Shown here piece after piece: positions 1 to 8,931 of a DNA stretch of 64,000 nt. A model generated the notes under the pieces. That model made no database searches. It saw only the letters and a list, made by a program, of their open reading frames with translations, and was not told the DNA's origin. Source of the DNA: Klebsiella pneumoniae (GTDB lineage Bacteria > Pseudomonadota > Gammaproteobacteria > Enterobacterales > Enterobacteriaceae); NCBI RefSeq assembly GCF_000742135.1, contig NZ_KN046818.1:308741-372740 (forward strand), read 5' to 3'. Both the position numbers and the translations under genes were made by a program. The stretch's first letter is position 1; each line of letters opens with the position of its first letter.

Positions 1-322
1 CATCCTTCACTGCCTTATTCCCGGAAAAACTGACGCTGGCAATAGTGGGCCGTTCCTTAACCTGCACCACCAGCGTTTTCCCATCGCGCAGGATCTGCAC
101 ATTTTCGAAATTGCCGCTCGCATACAGCGCGCGCACTGCCTCGCTGACATCTTCTGGCGTCACCGCATCTCCCGCGTGCAATGGCATACTTAATAGCGCC
201 GCCCCGACGGTCACGCGCTGTAGCCCTTCAAAACGGATATCATCAACTTGATATGATGTTGCGGCATATAACGTTAAAGGGGCGATCAATAATCCGCTGA
301 TGATATGAGTCTTTTTTAACAT
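1..322 (-). CDS. bamK: BamA paralogue (BamK-like Omp85 protein), N-terminal part only
   Basis: The gene enters the window from the left edge, so only about the first 107 residues are visible. They begin with a signal peptide ([21 protein letters not shown]) and continue into a POTRA domain that follows E. coli BamA closely (motifs [37 protein letters not shown]). BamA inserts beta-barrel proteins into the outer membrane. The backbone bamA lies elsewhere in enterobacteria, beside rseP and skp, so this is a second copy. A BamA paralogue named BamK is known in Klebsiella pneumoniae, and I infer this is it. ATG at 322 is the first start preceding a good signal sequence. The barrel, and so any specialisation, cannot be judged here. 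Confidence 0.75.
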   Translation of the reverse strand, partial: MLKKTHIISGLLIAPLTLYAATSYQVDDIRFEGLQRVTVGAALLSMPLHAGDAVTPEDVSEAVRALYASGNFENVQILRDGKTLVVQVKERPTIASVSFSGNKAVKD

Positions 323-343
323 GAATGTGTCGTCTACGAGATA

Positions 344-574
344 ATGAGCAATAGCAGTGTTCTGCTGGCGTTGAGCTTATTTGTTCAGGATGCATCTCTA
401 AAATATGCGACAGAAAATAACCTGAGCGAGGCGCAGAATTACATGCAATTATGGCGACAAAATGGAGAAAAAATGGATATTAAAGCATCTTTAAAAATAT
501 ATTTAATGATGGAACTTTTTCTGAAGCGCATTGTTCTAATGGCCAACACCAGTACTATATTTAGATTTGCCTGA
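344..574 (+). CDS. Unrecognised short ORF, doubtful gene
   Basis: A 76-codon ORF diverging from the BamA-like gene. The translation matches no family I know, has no signal peptide or motif, and is preceded only by a weak GAG ribosome-binding site 5 bases before the ATG. The stretch is AT-rich and may simply be the promoter region of the neighbouring gene. It is listed because it is the only coding candidate in the 620-base gap between 323 and 947. Confidence 0.12.
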   Translation: MSNSSVLLALSLFVQDASLKYATENNLSEAQNYMQLWRQNGEKMDIKASLKIYLMMELFLKRIVLMANTSTIFRFA

Positions 575-589
575 ACGTTTTATTAATAA

Positions 590-622
590 AAAGCCCCCTT
601 TCTTATTAATGGAAAGGGGGAA
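590..622 (-). terminator. Hairpin with minus-strand U-tract, no obvious gene upstream
   Basis: The arms CCCCCTTTC and GAAAGGGGG flank an 8-base loop. Read on the minus strand the stem is followed by CTTTTTATT, the layout of an intrinsic terminator. No minus-strand gene that could use it is visible between here and 947, so it may be a remnant or stop antisense transcription. The rest of the gap (623-947) shows nothing recognisable. Confidence 0.4.
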
Positions 623-947
623 GGATCTCGTTAGGAATGATGCTCTCTGGGATCACCAGGAACAGGGAGAAAAATAACCTGCAACCCAGCAGATTTAATG
701 AAGAGAAATTGAATAAATTATGCAACTGATATCACAACATTCTACCCCGAATTCACCGCCAGACGCCGTTGGCAAACATCTCCATATTTTCCTCAAAATA
801 GCAGAATACAGTAGGGTCGCCTTATCAAGGCATCAAGGAAAGTCTATCGTTATCTACAATAGCCAAGCAGTGGCGCCTCGCCAGGGAAGGTGAGGCATAG
901 GTTTCGCCATCCTGCCGCCTCCCATCATCAGCCACAGGGAACTGCGT

Positions 948-2708
948 ATGACACGCTTACTCAAGACAATCTTGCCCATCATCCTCTGCGCCCTCTTCGG
1001 GTTATCGTTCGCTTCACCCACGCAGGCTGTCGCCAGTCTGCCGATCGTTCTTCCCGCGCTGACATGCGATGCGCTAAGCGCTACCGACTTCAGCGCGGCC
1101 GTTGGCGCAAAGGTCACTATCAATCACACTGAAATGCAGACCTCCGCGCAGGGAAGCTGGTGCAAGGTGAGCGCCACTATCGCCCCTGAGATTGGCGTGC
1201 AGATTGCCCTGCCGACTCAACGCTGGAGTCAACGTTTTTTGCAGGTCGGCTGTGGCGGACTGTGCGGGAGTATTAACCTGAGTCTGTCGAATGCCAGCGG
1301 CTGCCTGCCGGCAATGAACGGCGAGTTTGTGGTGGCAGCAACCGATATGGGGCACCATGGCAGTATGATGGATGCGTCATGAGCCGAAGATCCGCAAAAG
1401 CGCATCGATTTTGCCTGGCGCGCCAACCACCTGACCGCCGTGCTGGCCAAAGCGGTGATGCAGACGCTTTACCGCCAGCCGCCAAAGTATGCCTACTTTA
1501 TGGGCTGCTCAGACGGCGGTCGCGAAGCATTGATGGAAGCGCAGCGCTTTCCGCAGGATTTTGACGGTATCAGCGCTGGCGCGCCAGCGGCCTTTTTCCA
1601 GTTTCAGAACTCCTTCTTCCACGGCTGGAATGTGGCCGCCAATCAGCGCCCGGACGGTACCGCTATCCTGCTGAAAAATCGCCTTCCTCTGATTCACCAG
1701 GCCGTGCTGGCTCACTGCCCGACGCTTTCCGGCGTGCAGGATGGTATCCTGCAAAATCCGTATGCCTGTCAGTTCTCTGAGTCATGGCTCCCCCGCTGTC
1801 CTGCCGATGCTCGGGATCGTTCTACCTGCCTGACGCAGGAAGAGATCGAGGTGGTGAAAAAGCTCTACCGCGGGGCTTACGACAGCCACGGCGCCCAGTT
1901 CGTCGCGGGCGGTCTGCCGCTGGGTTCCGAGCTACGCTGGCCGGTGCCCGAGACGCCGACCGGCCACTCAATGTCGGAAATGATGGTACTACCGGCTCTG
2001 CAATCCGTGCTCCTGCCAGGAGAAAAACAGAAGATCCAATCGATGCGGGATTTCCCGCTTAACCAGCAGAATTTTGACGCCGTCGCCCAACTGGCGCCGC
2101 TCTATAACGCGGCAAATACCAATCTTCATGCCTATCAACAGCGCGGCGGCAAGCTTATCCTCTGGCACGGTCTGGCCGATGACTCCGTCAGTCCGGCCTT
2201 TTCTATCGCCTATTATCGCGGCGTAGAAGCAGAGATGGGCCATGCCGCAACGGATACCTTCCTGCGGTTATTCCTGCTGCCTGGGGTAGCCCATTGCGGT
2301 AATGGCGAAGGTTACGATCAAATTGATCTCCTTACTCCGCTGATGCGCTGGACCGAGGAAGGTATCGCGCCGCAGGAGATCATGGCCGGCAAACGGGCAA
2401 CAGCCGCTGCCGACCTGCCGCCGATGACAGAAAAACCAGATGCGCAAACGCAGTTTCACGGCGTGCAGAAAGTCAGTCAGCCTTACGCTGACGCCGCTCC
2501 AGCTGTTATCGCGACTCGTCCGGTGTATCCCTTCCCGGCTATTGCCCGTTATAACGGGCGCGGCGACGTGAATGACGGCGAAAATTATCATGCAGAGCAA
2601 ACTACCGCCTTTGGTCATCTGCAGCTGGCAAAACCCGCCAGCGACTATATTGGCCCTGATAATCAAAAAAATTATCAGGTTCGCCACGGCACACTCACTG
2701 TTCAATAA
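948..2708 (+). pseudogene. Tannase/feruloyl esterase family protein, interrupted by an in-frame TGA
   Basis: The reading frame from ATG 948 to TAA 2708 encodes 586 codons and is open throughout except for one TGA at 1380-1382 (codon 145); the frame is the same on both sides, so this is a nonsense change and not a frameshift. The N-terminus is a signal peptide (about residues 1-27, cleavage near SPTQA), so the enzyme would be periplasmic or secreted. The family hydrolyses ester bonds of gallic or hydroxycinnamic acids. The CS-D-HC signature is present: GCSDGG with Ser188, LADD near residue 411, and AHCGNG with His449. All catalytic residues lie after the stop, so the truncated product should be inactive unless the TGA is read through. 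Translation could restart at GTG 1440, but without a signal peptide. A TGG tryptophan codon is the likely ancestor. Confidence 0.8.
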
Positions 2709-2713
2709 ACCCC

Positions 2714-2736
2714 AGGGCTCCTCACTGAGGAGCCCT
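2714..2736 (+). promoter_or_regulatory. Hairpin overlapping the ribosome-binding site of the AraC-type gene
   Basis: A perfect inverted repeat (AGGGCTCCTC and GAGGAGCCCT with a 3-base loop) lies 5 bases after the esterase stop codon. No T-tract follows, so it is a poor intrinsic terminator. Its right arm contains GAGGAG (2727-2732), the best Shine-Dalgarno sequence for the ATG at 2742, at 9-base spacing. In a read-through transcript the hairpin would hide this site. Confidence 0.55.
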
Positions 2737-2741
2737 GCGTT

Positions 2742-3110
2742 ATGGGATTGGCCGCAATTATGCGTAGCAAAACGCTCCAGCAATCGGTCTTAAGCGACCT
2801 GCTCTTGTGGATCGATAATAATCTGGATAAGAAACTGACCGTAGACGATCTGAGCGATATCTCTGGTTATTCCCCCTGGCATTTGTTTCGGCTCTTTCGT
2901 CATTATTTTGATCGTTCGCCAATGGAATATATCCGCCAGCAGCGCATGTCGCTGTGTTGCCGTTTATTACTGACAACGCCTGGTTACCGAATCGTCGATA
3001 TTTGTATGATGGTCGGTTATGACGATCTCAGTGCGTTTAATCGTACCTTCAAAAAATATCATGCGCTCACGCCCACTCAGTATCGCTATCAGATCACGCG
3101 GCAAAAATAA
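2742..3110 (+). CDS. Small AraC/XylS-family transcriptional regulator
   Basis: A 122-residue protein made almost wholly of the two-helix-turn-helix AraC DNA-binding domain (about residues 15-118), with no ligand-binding domain, like MarA, SoxS and RamA. Visible family features are WIDNNLDKKLTVDDLSDISGYSPWHLFRLF for the first HTH and IVDICMMVGYDDLSAFNRTFKK for the second. It is not close enough to MarA, SoxS, RamA or Rob to take one of those names. ATG 2742 is chosen for its GAGGAG site; ATG 2760, six codons later, is an alternative with no clear ribosome-binding site. It follows the esterase gene by 33 bases in the same direction and may control it or the divergently placed receptor gene; both are inferences. 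Confidence 0.8.
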   Translation: MGLAAIMRSKTLQQSVLSDLLLWIDNNLDKKLTVDDLSDISGYSPWHLFRLFRHYFDRSPMEYIRQQRMSLCCRLLLTTPGYRIVDICMMVGYDDLSAFNRTFKKYHALTPTQYRYQITRQK

Positions 3111-3114
3111 GGAG

Positions 3115-3158
3115 GTCCCCCTCCTCCGCATCGCTGCGGTTGGGAATGGAAGGGGGAC
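3115..3158. repeat. Long imperfect hairpin after the AraC-type gene
   Basis: GTCCCCC and GGGGGAC enclose an inner CCGCA/TGCGG stem. No T-tract follows on the plus strand, so a role as terminator is uncertain. The rest of the gap to 3325 shows nothing I recognise. Confidence 0.35.
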
Positions 3159-3325
3159 AGGGGATATTACAGAAGGGAAATAGCAGGATGCTATTATCGA
3201 ACCCGGTCGGGATCAACGACCTTGCGCGACGGAAATCAGTATAAAAGGATATGTTGAGCTAATAATGTAGAGGGCGTGAAGATTTTGTCACGATTTATAA
3301 CCGCCTCCTCCGCTCTCATCTGAAA

Positions 3326-3356
3326 TAAAAAAACCGGGTCGCGCTGCACCCGGTTT
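3326..3356 (-). terminator. Intrinsic terminator of the TonB-dependent receptor gene
   Basis: AAACCGGGT and ACCCGGTTT form a 9-bp stem with an 8-base loop. On the minus strand a run of T follows directly. It lies 18 bases after the receptor stop codon. Confidence 0.85.
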
Positions 3357-3373
3357 ACTCCTCATCAGGATCA

Positions 3374-5632
3374 TCAGAAATGAGTATTAACGCTCATAAA
3401 GAAGGTCCGCCCCGACTCGTTATAGGTCTCGGCACCCGCGCCATACAGATAAGCTCCCGTCGTCGCGTTGCCGGTCGTTTGCGCATTCCCTGCCCGGTAG
3501 TGGCGGATATCAAACAGGTTATCTATCCCGCTGGTGAAGCTCAGATTTTTGTTCACATCCCAGGTCGCACTGAGGCCGACAATGCTGTATGGGCTGACTT
3601 CGTTTAGTTCGCTGCCGCTGACCGCCTCGCCCTTATAATTGAAGCGTTTTGGTTTCTGTCGGCCATACCAGGTAAAGGTGCTCTGCAGGGAGAGATCTTC
3701 ACGAACCTGCCAGCTCAAAGTCGAGTTCAGGGTAAACTGCGGGATCACTGACAGCCGGTCGCCGGTCGTCTTATTCTTGCTCTGCAGCATCCAGGTCAGG
3801 TTATTGCTCCAGTTAACCGTCTCCCCCACCGGCAGATTCAGCGTTCCTTCCAGGCCTTCCACTAACGCCTTTGGTACGTTTTCCCACTGATAGATATTGG
3901 TGGTGCCGTTGCTGGCGGTACCCACCGCCGCATACCCTGACTCAATCTTATTGTGATAGTCGTTACGGAACCAGGTGATCCCCGCCTGATAGCCATCATG
4001 CTTGTACTCAAGACCAATCTCTTTATTAACGCTGGTCTCCGGTTTCAGATCGCTATTCCCCATCAGATAGCAGGCGGAACTACTGGCGTAACAGCCTTGA
4101 CCGTTGCTGTAGAGAATATAGTTCGGGTTCAACTGGTAGAGGTTAGGCGCCTTGTAAGCACGGGCAATGCCCAGCTTCAGCGTCCAGTCGTCCGTCAGCT
4201 CTTGGGACAGGTTCAGTGAGGGACTCCAGTTATTGCCGACGATGCTGTGATGATCGAAGCGCAGAGCGGGTGTCAGCATGGTGCTGTCCGTTAGCGCCAT
4301 ATTATCTTCGGTAAACAGCGAGAAGATCTCGGCGCTGGAGTACGGGCTACGACCGGTAGCCGATACGCCATCGATAGTGCCGTAAGAGAGCGCCTGGGTT
4401 GTCGATACGCCATCTTTCATCCGCTGCTGATTCCATTCTGTCCCCAGCGTCAGATTCTGATCGACCCCCAGCGTAAACGGAATATTCACTTCACTATGTA
4501 GCAGGACATCGGCCAGATCGATATCTGAAAACTCGCTACTGGAGAAGATCCCTTCCGTACCGCCCGCCAGCCCTTCATCCATTCGCGAGTTACGGGTGTG
4601 TTCGTACTGGGCATAGCTGTTGCTGGTCACGCCATTATCCCAGCCGCCGGTCCATGTTACGCCGTAAGTTTGCCGGTAGAGACGGTTGGTCTCTTTCCCG
4701 TACATACTCTTCACCAGCGTACTGGTATTGGTGTTTTGTGTGTCGCCAGCATAGAGATTACCCTGGCGGCTGTAACCGGCCTCAAACTCCAGGGCCTGCA
4801 TCGGGGCAAACTCCCAGCGCAGCTTACTGTGAATATCTTTGTTCACCACCCCTTCACGTCCGGCGGGATAAGAACCGGCGTAGGAACCGGTACGTTCCGC
4901 TTCATGCCCGGCGTTAATATCCTGTGCATCGGCCTGGGTTTTACTCAGATTACCCCAGAGATTGAAGCTGACACTGTCCGACAGCGGACCATTGAGGCTA
5001 AAGTTAGTACGTTTCGTCGCCCCTTCTTTACGGTGCTGCGGAGCATTCATATAGGTATTCCACGACCCGTGCCATTCTCGCGTGGTCGGTTTGGTCACGA
5101 TGTTGACGACCCCGCCCATCGCGCCATTACCATAGCGCGCCGCCGCCGGGCCGCGGATCACATCGATATGATCGATCATCTCCGCTGGCACCCAACTGGT
5201 ATCGCCGCGGGAGTCACGATCGCCGCGCCAGCCATACCGCACCGAGTTACGGCTGGTCACCGGTTTACCATCGACCAGCACCAGCGTATTCTCGGGCCCC
5301 ATGCCACGGATATCAATTTGCCGGTTGTTGCCGCGCTGCCCGCTGGTGGAGTTGCCGGTCAGGTTTACCCCGGGCTGCGTACGAATTAACTCCGACACAT
5401 CGCGGGCGGGGGGATGTTTGCGGATCTCTTCTGCGGTGATGGTCGACACGCCCGGCGCCTGCAGGTTCTGCCTGGCGGCGGTTATGACCATCGTCTCCTC
5501 GTGATTTTCGGCAGTGGCGGCGCTCTCGTCAGGCGTCGATTGTTCGGTCATGTTCTCTGCCGCCTGCAGCGGCACGCTACAGGCGAGCAGAGGAATGACG
5601 ATCCCCAGCGGGAAGTGAGACGTGTATTTCAT
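3374..5632 (-). CDS. TonB-dependent catecholate siderophore receptor, FepA/IroN type
   Basis: Outer-membrane receptor of 752 residues, the usual length for FepA and IroN. It starts with a signal peptide (MKYTSHFPLGIVIPLLACSV, cleavage after PLQA), then a TonB box region (ETMVITAA), the plug domain (about residues 50-180 with RGNNRQIDIRGMGPENTLVLVDG and VIRGPAAARYGNGAMGGVVNIVTK) and a 22-strand barrel ending in phenylalanine. Plug and barrel motifs such as GNNRQIDIRGMGPENTL and FEAGYSRQGNLYAGDTQN are shared with FepA and IroN, which import ferric enterobactin and related catecholates. I cannot tell which catecholate this one prefers. The longer ORF begins at 5692, but ATG 5632 is chosen because it directly precedes the signal peptide and has AGGG 8 bases upstream. 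Two Fur boxes lie about 265-305 bases upstream. It stands alone, without siderophore synthesis or transport genes in view. Confidence 0.88.
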   Translation of the reverse strand: MKYTSHFPLGIVIPLLACSVPLQAAENMTEQSTPDESAATAENHEETMVITAARQNLQAPGVSTITAEEIRKHPPARDVSELIRTQPGVNLTGNSTSGQRGNNRQIDIRGMGPENTLVLVDGKPVTSRNSVRYGWRGDRDSRGDTSWVPAEMIDHIDVIRGPAAARYGNGAMGGVVNIVTKPTTREWHGSWNTYMNAPQHRKEGATKRTNFSLNGPLSDSVSFNLWGNLSKTQADAQDINAGHEAERTGSYAGSYPAGREGVVNKDIHSKLRWEFAPMQALEFEAGYSRQGNLYAGDTQNTNTSTLVKSMYGKETNRLYRQTYGVTWTGGWDNGVTSNSYAQYEHTRNSRMDEGLAGGTEGIFSSSEFSDIDLADVLLHSEVNIPFTLGVDQNLTLGTEWNQQRMKDGVSTTQALSYGTIDGVSATGRSPYSSAEIFSLFTEDNMALTDSTMLTPALRFDHHSIVGNNWSPSLNLSQELTDDWTLKLGIARAYKAPNLYQLNPNYILYSNGQGCYASSSACYLMGNSDLKPETSVNKEIGLEYKHDGYQAGITWFRNDYHNKIESGYAAVGTASNGTTNIYQWENVPKALVEGLEGTLNLPVGETVNWSNNLTWMLQSKNKTTGDRLSVIPQFTLNSTLSWQVREDLSLQSTFTWYGRQKPKRFNYKGEAVSGSELNEVSPYSIVGLSATWDVNKNLSFTSGIDNLFDIRHYRAGNAQTTGNATTGAYLYGAGAETYNESGRTFFMSVNTHF

Positions 5633-5896
5633 AGAATATGCCCTGTTTTCTGTTGCTGTCGGGCATAACGCCTTCCCCAATTGAAAAAACAATGGGATAA
5701 AATACTTGCCTCAGCGCGTCGCCAGATTTTGGCGCAGGTCAGCGCCTTCCCGGCATTAATGGGAATAAAAAAAAGCATGAGGCATAATAAAATTAAGTGC
5801 CCTGTTTCATCATTAGAGAAAAAGCGCTGCGCGCTATTCTTTGATAGCGTAATCCAGACAGCGTGTCATTAGAGTAATGTGCCGTGTTACGGTAAT

Positions 5897-5936
5897 AAAA
5901 ATGAGATTCATTATCAAGATGATAATAATCAATATC
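5897..5936. promoter_or_regulatory. Two tandem Fur boxes
   Basis: The 19-mers at 5897-5915 and 5918-5936 match the Fur consensus (GATAATGATAATCATTATC) at 15 and 16 of 19 positions and are offset by 21 bases, two helical turns. They lie between the leftward siderophore receptor gene and the rightward transglycosylase gene. Iron repression of the receptor is the natural reading, which implies a 5' leader of about 200 bases. Apart from them the 586-base gap (5633-6218) is AT-rich and shows no gene. Confidence 0.7.
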
Positions 5937-6218
5937 GGAGAAAAATAAAATAAACACCAACAATCAAAAGGTTACAACAAAACAGATGGGGAGAAATAAA
6001 ATAAAAACATCATCATTATTTTCTATTTATCATTAAAAACACACATTTTCGCCATATTATCTCCATAGTTAAATTAAAGATAAAAACACATTAATAGTAA
6101 GCGATAAAATGGGAGAAAACTATTTGTCGGCATTGTTATGTTTTTTACGCCCTTGTCGTTCCCAGCTAACGGCGGCCGTTCTGCTAAAATAATCACATCC
6201 CCTGCGGAGTATTCCTCC

Positions 6219-7664
6219 ATGAACGCCTACTCGCTATCACGTCTGTTTATCGCCTGGCTCACCTGCCTCGCGACACTGTTATTCGCTCCTCTGCTGCCGG
6301 CAGTAGAGGCGGAAAAAGCGCCGCCGGCAGCAGCCGAAGACAACACGCTATCGATTCATATCGACGATATGCTACGGCCATGGAGAGGCGATTTGCCTAG
6401 CATGATCGACCGTCGTACCATTCGGGTATTAACCACCTACAGCAAGACCTTCTTTTTTATTGATAAAGGCACCCAGCGCGGGGCGACGCACGACATTTTT
6501 ATCGCGCTGGAAAACGAGCTGAATAAACAGCTAGCGAAGGATAAAAAGCTCAAACAGCGCCACCTGAAGCTGCATATCGTTTTTGTGCCGGTCAGTCGGG
6601 ACAATCTCTTTATCGCGCTTAATGAAGGTAAAGGCGATATTGCGGCTGCCAATCTGACTATCACGCCCTCGCGGGAAGCACAGGTCGATTTCGCCCAGCC
6701 GCTCTACAGCAACGTGAAAGAATTACTGATCTCCGGCCCGGCTTCACCGAAGGTCGACAGCCTGGAGCAACTCTCTGGTCAAACCGTCTTTGTTCGCCGC
6801 TCCTCCAGCTATTACGACAGCCTGCAAGCGCTGAACGCCCGATTTGCCGGTGAGTCGCGCCCACCGGTGATACTGGAGGCGGCGCCGGAAGCGCTGGAGG
6901 ATGAAGATCTGCTGGAAATGCTCAACGCCGGGCTAATTCCGCTGATCGTCGTCGATCAGCATAAAGCGTTGTTCTGGAAACAGGTGTTTCCAAAAATTCA
7001 GGTCCATGACAACGTGGTGCTGCGCGACGGCGGCGACATTGCCTGGGCGGTACGCAAAGACAGCCCGCAGCTGCTGACGGTACTGAACAACTTCGTCAAA
7101 AAGAATCGCCAGGGCACCACGCTGGGCAATACTCTCCTGCTGCGTTACCTGAAAAATGCTAAATATGTCAAAAATGCCGCAGCGAATAAGGAACGACGCA
7201 AATTCCTCGCGATGGTAGATGTCTTCCGCAAGTACGGCGATCGTTATGACGTCGACTGGCTGCTGATGGCGGCCCAGGGATACCAGGAGTCGCGGCTGAA
7301 TCAGTCGGTACGGAGCCACGTCGGCGCCATCGGCGTTATGCAGGTGATGCCCAGCACTGGAAAAGAGCTGAAGGTGGGTGATATTAAACAGCTGGATCCC
7401 AATATCCATGCCGGCGTGAAATACATGCGCTGGATGATGGATCGGTACTATGCCGATGAGCCCATGACCCGGCTCGATAAAACGCTGTTTACCTTTGCCT
7501 CCTATAACGCGGGTCCGGCGCGTATCGCCCGCCTGCGCACCATGACTAAACAGCGAGGATTTGACCCGAACGTCTGGTTCGGTAACGTCGAAAATTTGAC
7601 ATCCTCCCCCACCTTCGCACTTCGTGACTCAGGAGGGGGATTCCCGTTAGTGGGTGACATCTGA
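6219..7664 (+). pseudogene. MltF-like membrane-bound lytic transglycosylase, 5' part split by an insertion element
   Basis: Two-domain cell-wall enzyme: signal peptide (MNAYSLSRLFIAWLTCLATL and following), a periplasmic solute-binding-type domain (about residues 50-310, RTIRVLTTYSKTFFFIDKG to VRKDSPQLLTVLNNF) and a family 1 lytic transglycosylase domain (about 325-455). The catalytic glutamate is in AAQGYQESRLN, with VGAIGVMQVMP and FASYNAGPARIARLR as further family motifs. Such enzymes cleave the MurNAc-GlcNAc bond of peptidoglycan. ATG 6219 is preferred over ATG 6138 because it has GGAG at 9 bases and starts the signal peptide. After GNVEN (to 7595) the frame runs into the insertion element and picks up 23 foreign residues before stopping at 7664. 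The native C-terminal region resumes at 9365. The catalytic domain is complete, so partial activity cannot be excluded. Confidence 0.85.
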
Positions 7665-7750
7665 TCGCTCAGTGTCCGGTTCCTGCTTCAACAGGCGGCC
7701 TGACTGCACCATCCCTCCACAGGCAAGCACGGCATGTCCTGCCGCTAAAA
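7596..7750 (-). ncRNA. Predicted TnpB guide RNA (reRNA/omega RNA) scaffold
   Basis: In characterised TnpB elements the guide RNA overlaps the 3' end of tnpB, ends at the element's right end and takes its guide from the flanking DNA. By that rule the scaffold here covers the last part of tnpB and the hairpin at 7601-7633, ends in GTCAA at 7596, and the guide would be copied from 7595 downward on the minus strand (ATTTTCGACGTTACCGAACC). The right 5' limit is a guess. Placement rests on family knowledge and on the end motif; nothing shows the RNA is made. Confidence 0.5.
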
Positions 7751-8873
7751 TATTACGTGCACCGTTGATATCGGCGTTCGCGGTGTAGCCACATATTTGA
7801 CACTCGAATTTACTTTGTGACAAACGGTTCTCTTTCGCTGTATGACCACAGCAGGCACAACGCTGGCTGGTGTATGCCGGAGGTATCGCCAGAACCTGAC
7901 CTCCACGCCAGAGCTGCTTATACTCAAGCTGACGGCGCATTTCGTACCAGCCCTGATCCAGTATCGAGCGGTTCAGGCCTGATTTGGCTCTGACGTTTCG
8001 TCCGTGCCGCTCCGCCGTACCTTTCGCCGACTTCGACATGTTACTGACCTTCAGATCTTCAATGACGATCATCGCGTGGTTATTGCTGATTGTCGTTGTG
8101 ATTTTGTGAAGGTAGTCGCGGCGGAGATTGGCAATATGCAAGTGTTGACGCTGAATTTTTTGCTTCTGTTTTTGCCAGTTGGCGCTAAATTTAACTTTAC
8201 GGCTTAACTGGCGTTGAAGCACTGCCAGCTTACGCTGGCTTGCTTTAAAACTATTTACGGGCTGATATACCGTGCCATCTGAAAGCGTGGCGAGTTTCGT
8301 TACTCCGGCATCCAGTCCGACCATTGACGTTGATTCATGCTTTGGTTTGTCTGTCTCAATTTCTACCTGGAACGACACATACCACTTGCCCGCTGACTGA
8401 CTGATCGTGGCATTTTTGATTTTGCCGTTCACATCTTGCGATTGTCTGAATTTTATCCACCCGAGTCCCGACGGCAGTTTTACTCTGCGGTTCTCAAGGC
8501 GACAATATTTCTCAAAATTGACGAACCTGATTGAGTCTCTGCCGTCATTTTTCCGTTTCCATACAGGTTTTTTTGCTGCAAGTTTTTTATCAAAACAGCG
8601 TTTCCATGCACCGTGTAAATCCTTAAGTTTTTGCTGAAGGTTATCGGTGTAAGCCTCTTGCAGGTAGGCGAGTTCCGGTGTTTTCTTCCACACTGTGAGC
8701 ATCCTGTTCAGCTCAAAAGCAGAGGGAAGTTTACCGCCTGACTCAAGAATGCGCGTCGTCTCTTCAAGCCCGTGGTTCCAGACCGAACGGGCACAACCGC
8801 ATAGCTGACGCAAACGTTGCGACTGCTCTTCTGTGGGTTCCAGTCTGAACTTGTAGGCTTTCAGGATTAGCAT
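7647..8873 (-). CDS. tnpB: TnpB, RNA-guided nuclease of the IS200/IS605 family
   Basis: A full-length 408-residue TnpB. An N-terminal helix-turn-helix-like region (about residues 1-45) is followed by the central OrfB region and a split RuvC domain. All three acidic residues are visible: Asp188 ([16 protein letters not shown]), Glu272 ([13 protein letters not shown]) and Asp368 ([12 protein letters not shown]). The zinc-binding cysteines C339/C342 and C358/C361 lie between the second and third. TnpB proteins are ancestors of Cas12; they cut DNA next to a short motif using a guide RNA from the element end and so keep the element from being lost. It diverges from the tnpA remnant with 58 bases between the starts, and its stop overlaps the truncated transglycosylase frame by 18 bases. 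By sequence it appears functional. Confidence 0.9.
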   Translation of the reverse strand: MLILKAYKFRLEPTEEQSQRLRQLCGCARSVWNHGLEETTRILESGGKLPSAFELNRMLTVWKKTPELAYLQEAYTDNLQQKLKDLHGAWKRCFDKKLAAKKPVWKRKNDGRDSIRFVNFEKYCRLENRRVKLPSGLGWIKFRQSQDVNGKIKNATISQSAGKWYVSFQVEIETDKPKHESTSMVGLDAGVTKLATLSDGTVYQPVNSFKASQRKLAVLQRQLSRKVKFSANWQKQKQKIQRQHLHIANLRRDYLHKITTTISNNHAMIVIEDLKVSNMSKSAKGTAERHGRNVRAKSGLNRSILDQGWYEMRRQLEYKQLWRGGQVLAIPPAYTSQRCACCGHTAKENRLSQSKFECQICGYTANADINGARNILAAGHAVLACGGMVQSGRLLKQEPDTERSDVTH

Positions 8874-8931
8874 ATGTGCTCAGTGTGTAGTAGATATAAT
8901 CGGTATCGTACCGCAAATCTGGTTAAATTCA

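Noticed and set aside
1380..1382. UGA read as selenocysteine in the esterase
   Set aside because: No SECIS-like hairpin is evident after the codon, the family has no selenoproteins I know of, and the position fits a lost tryptophan codon.
4598..5389. 263-codon plus-strand ORF opposite the siderophore receptor
   Set aside because: It is a shadow of the receptor gene: no family similarity, no ribosome-binding site, and the opposite frame is clearly coding.
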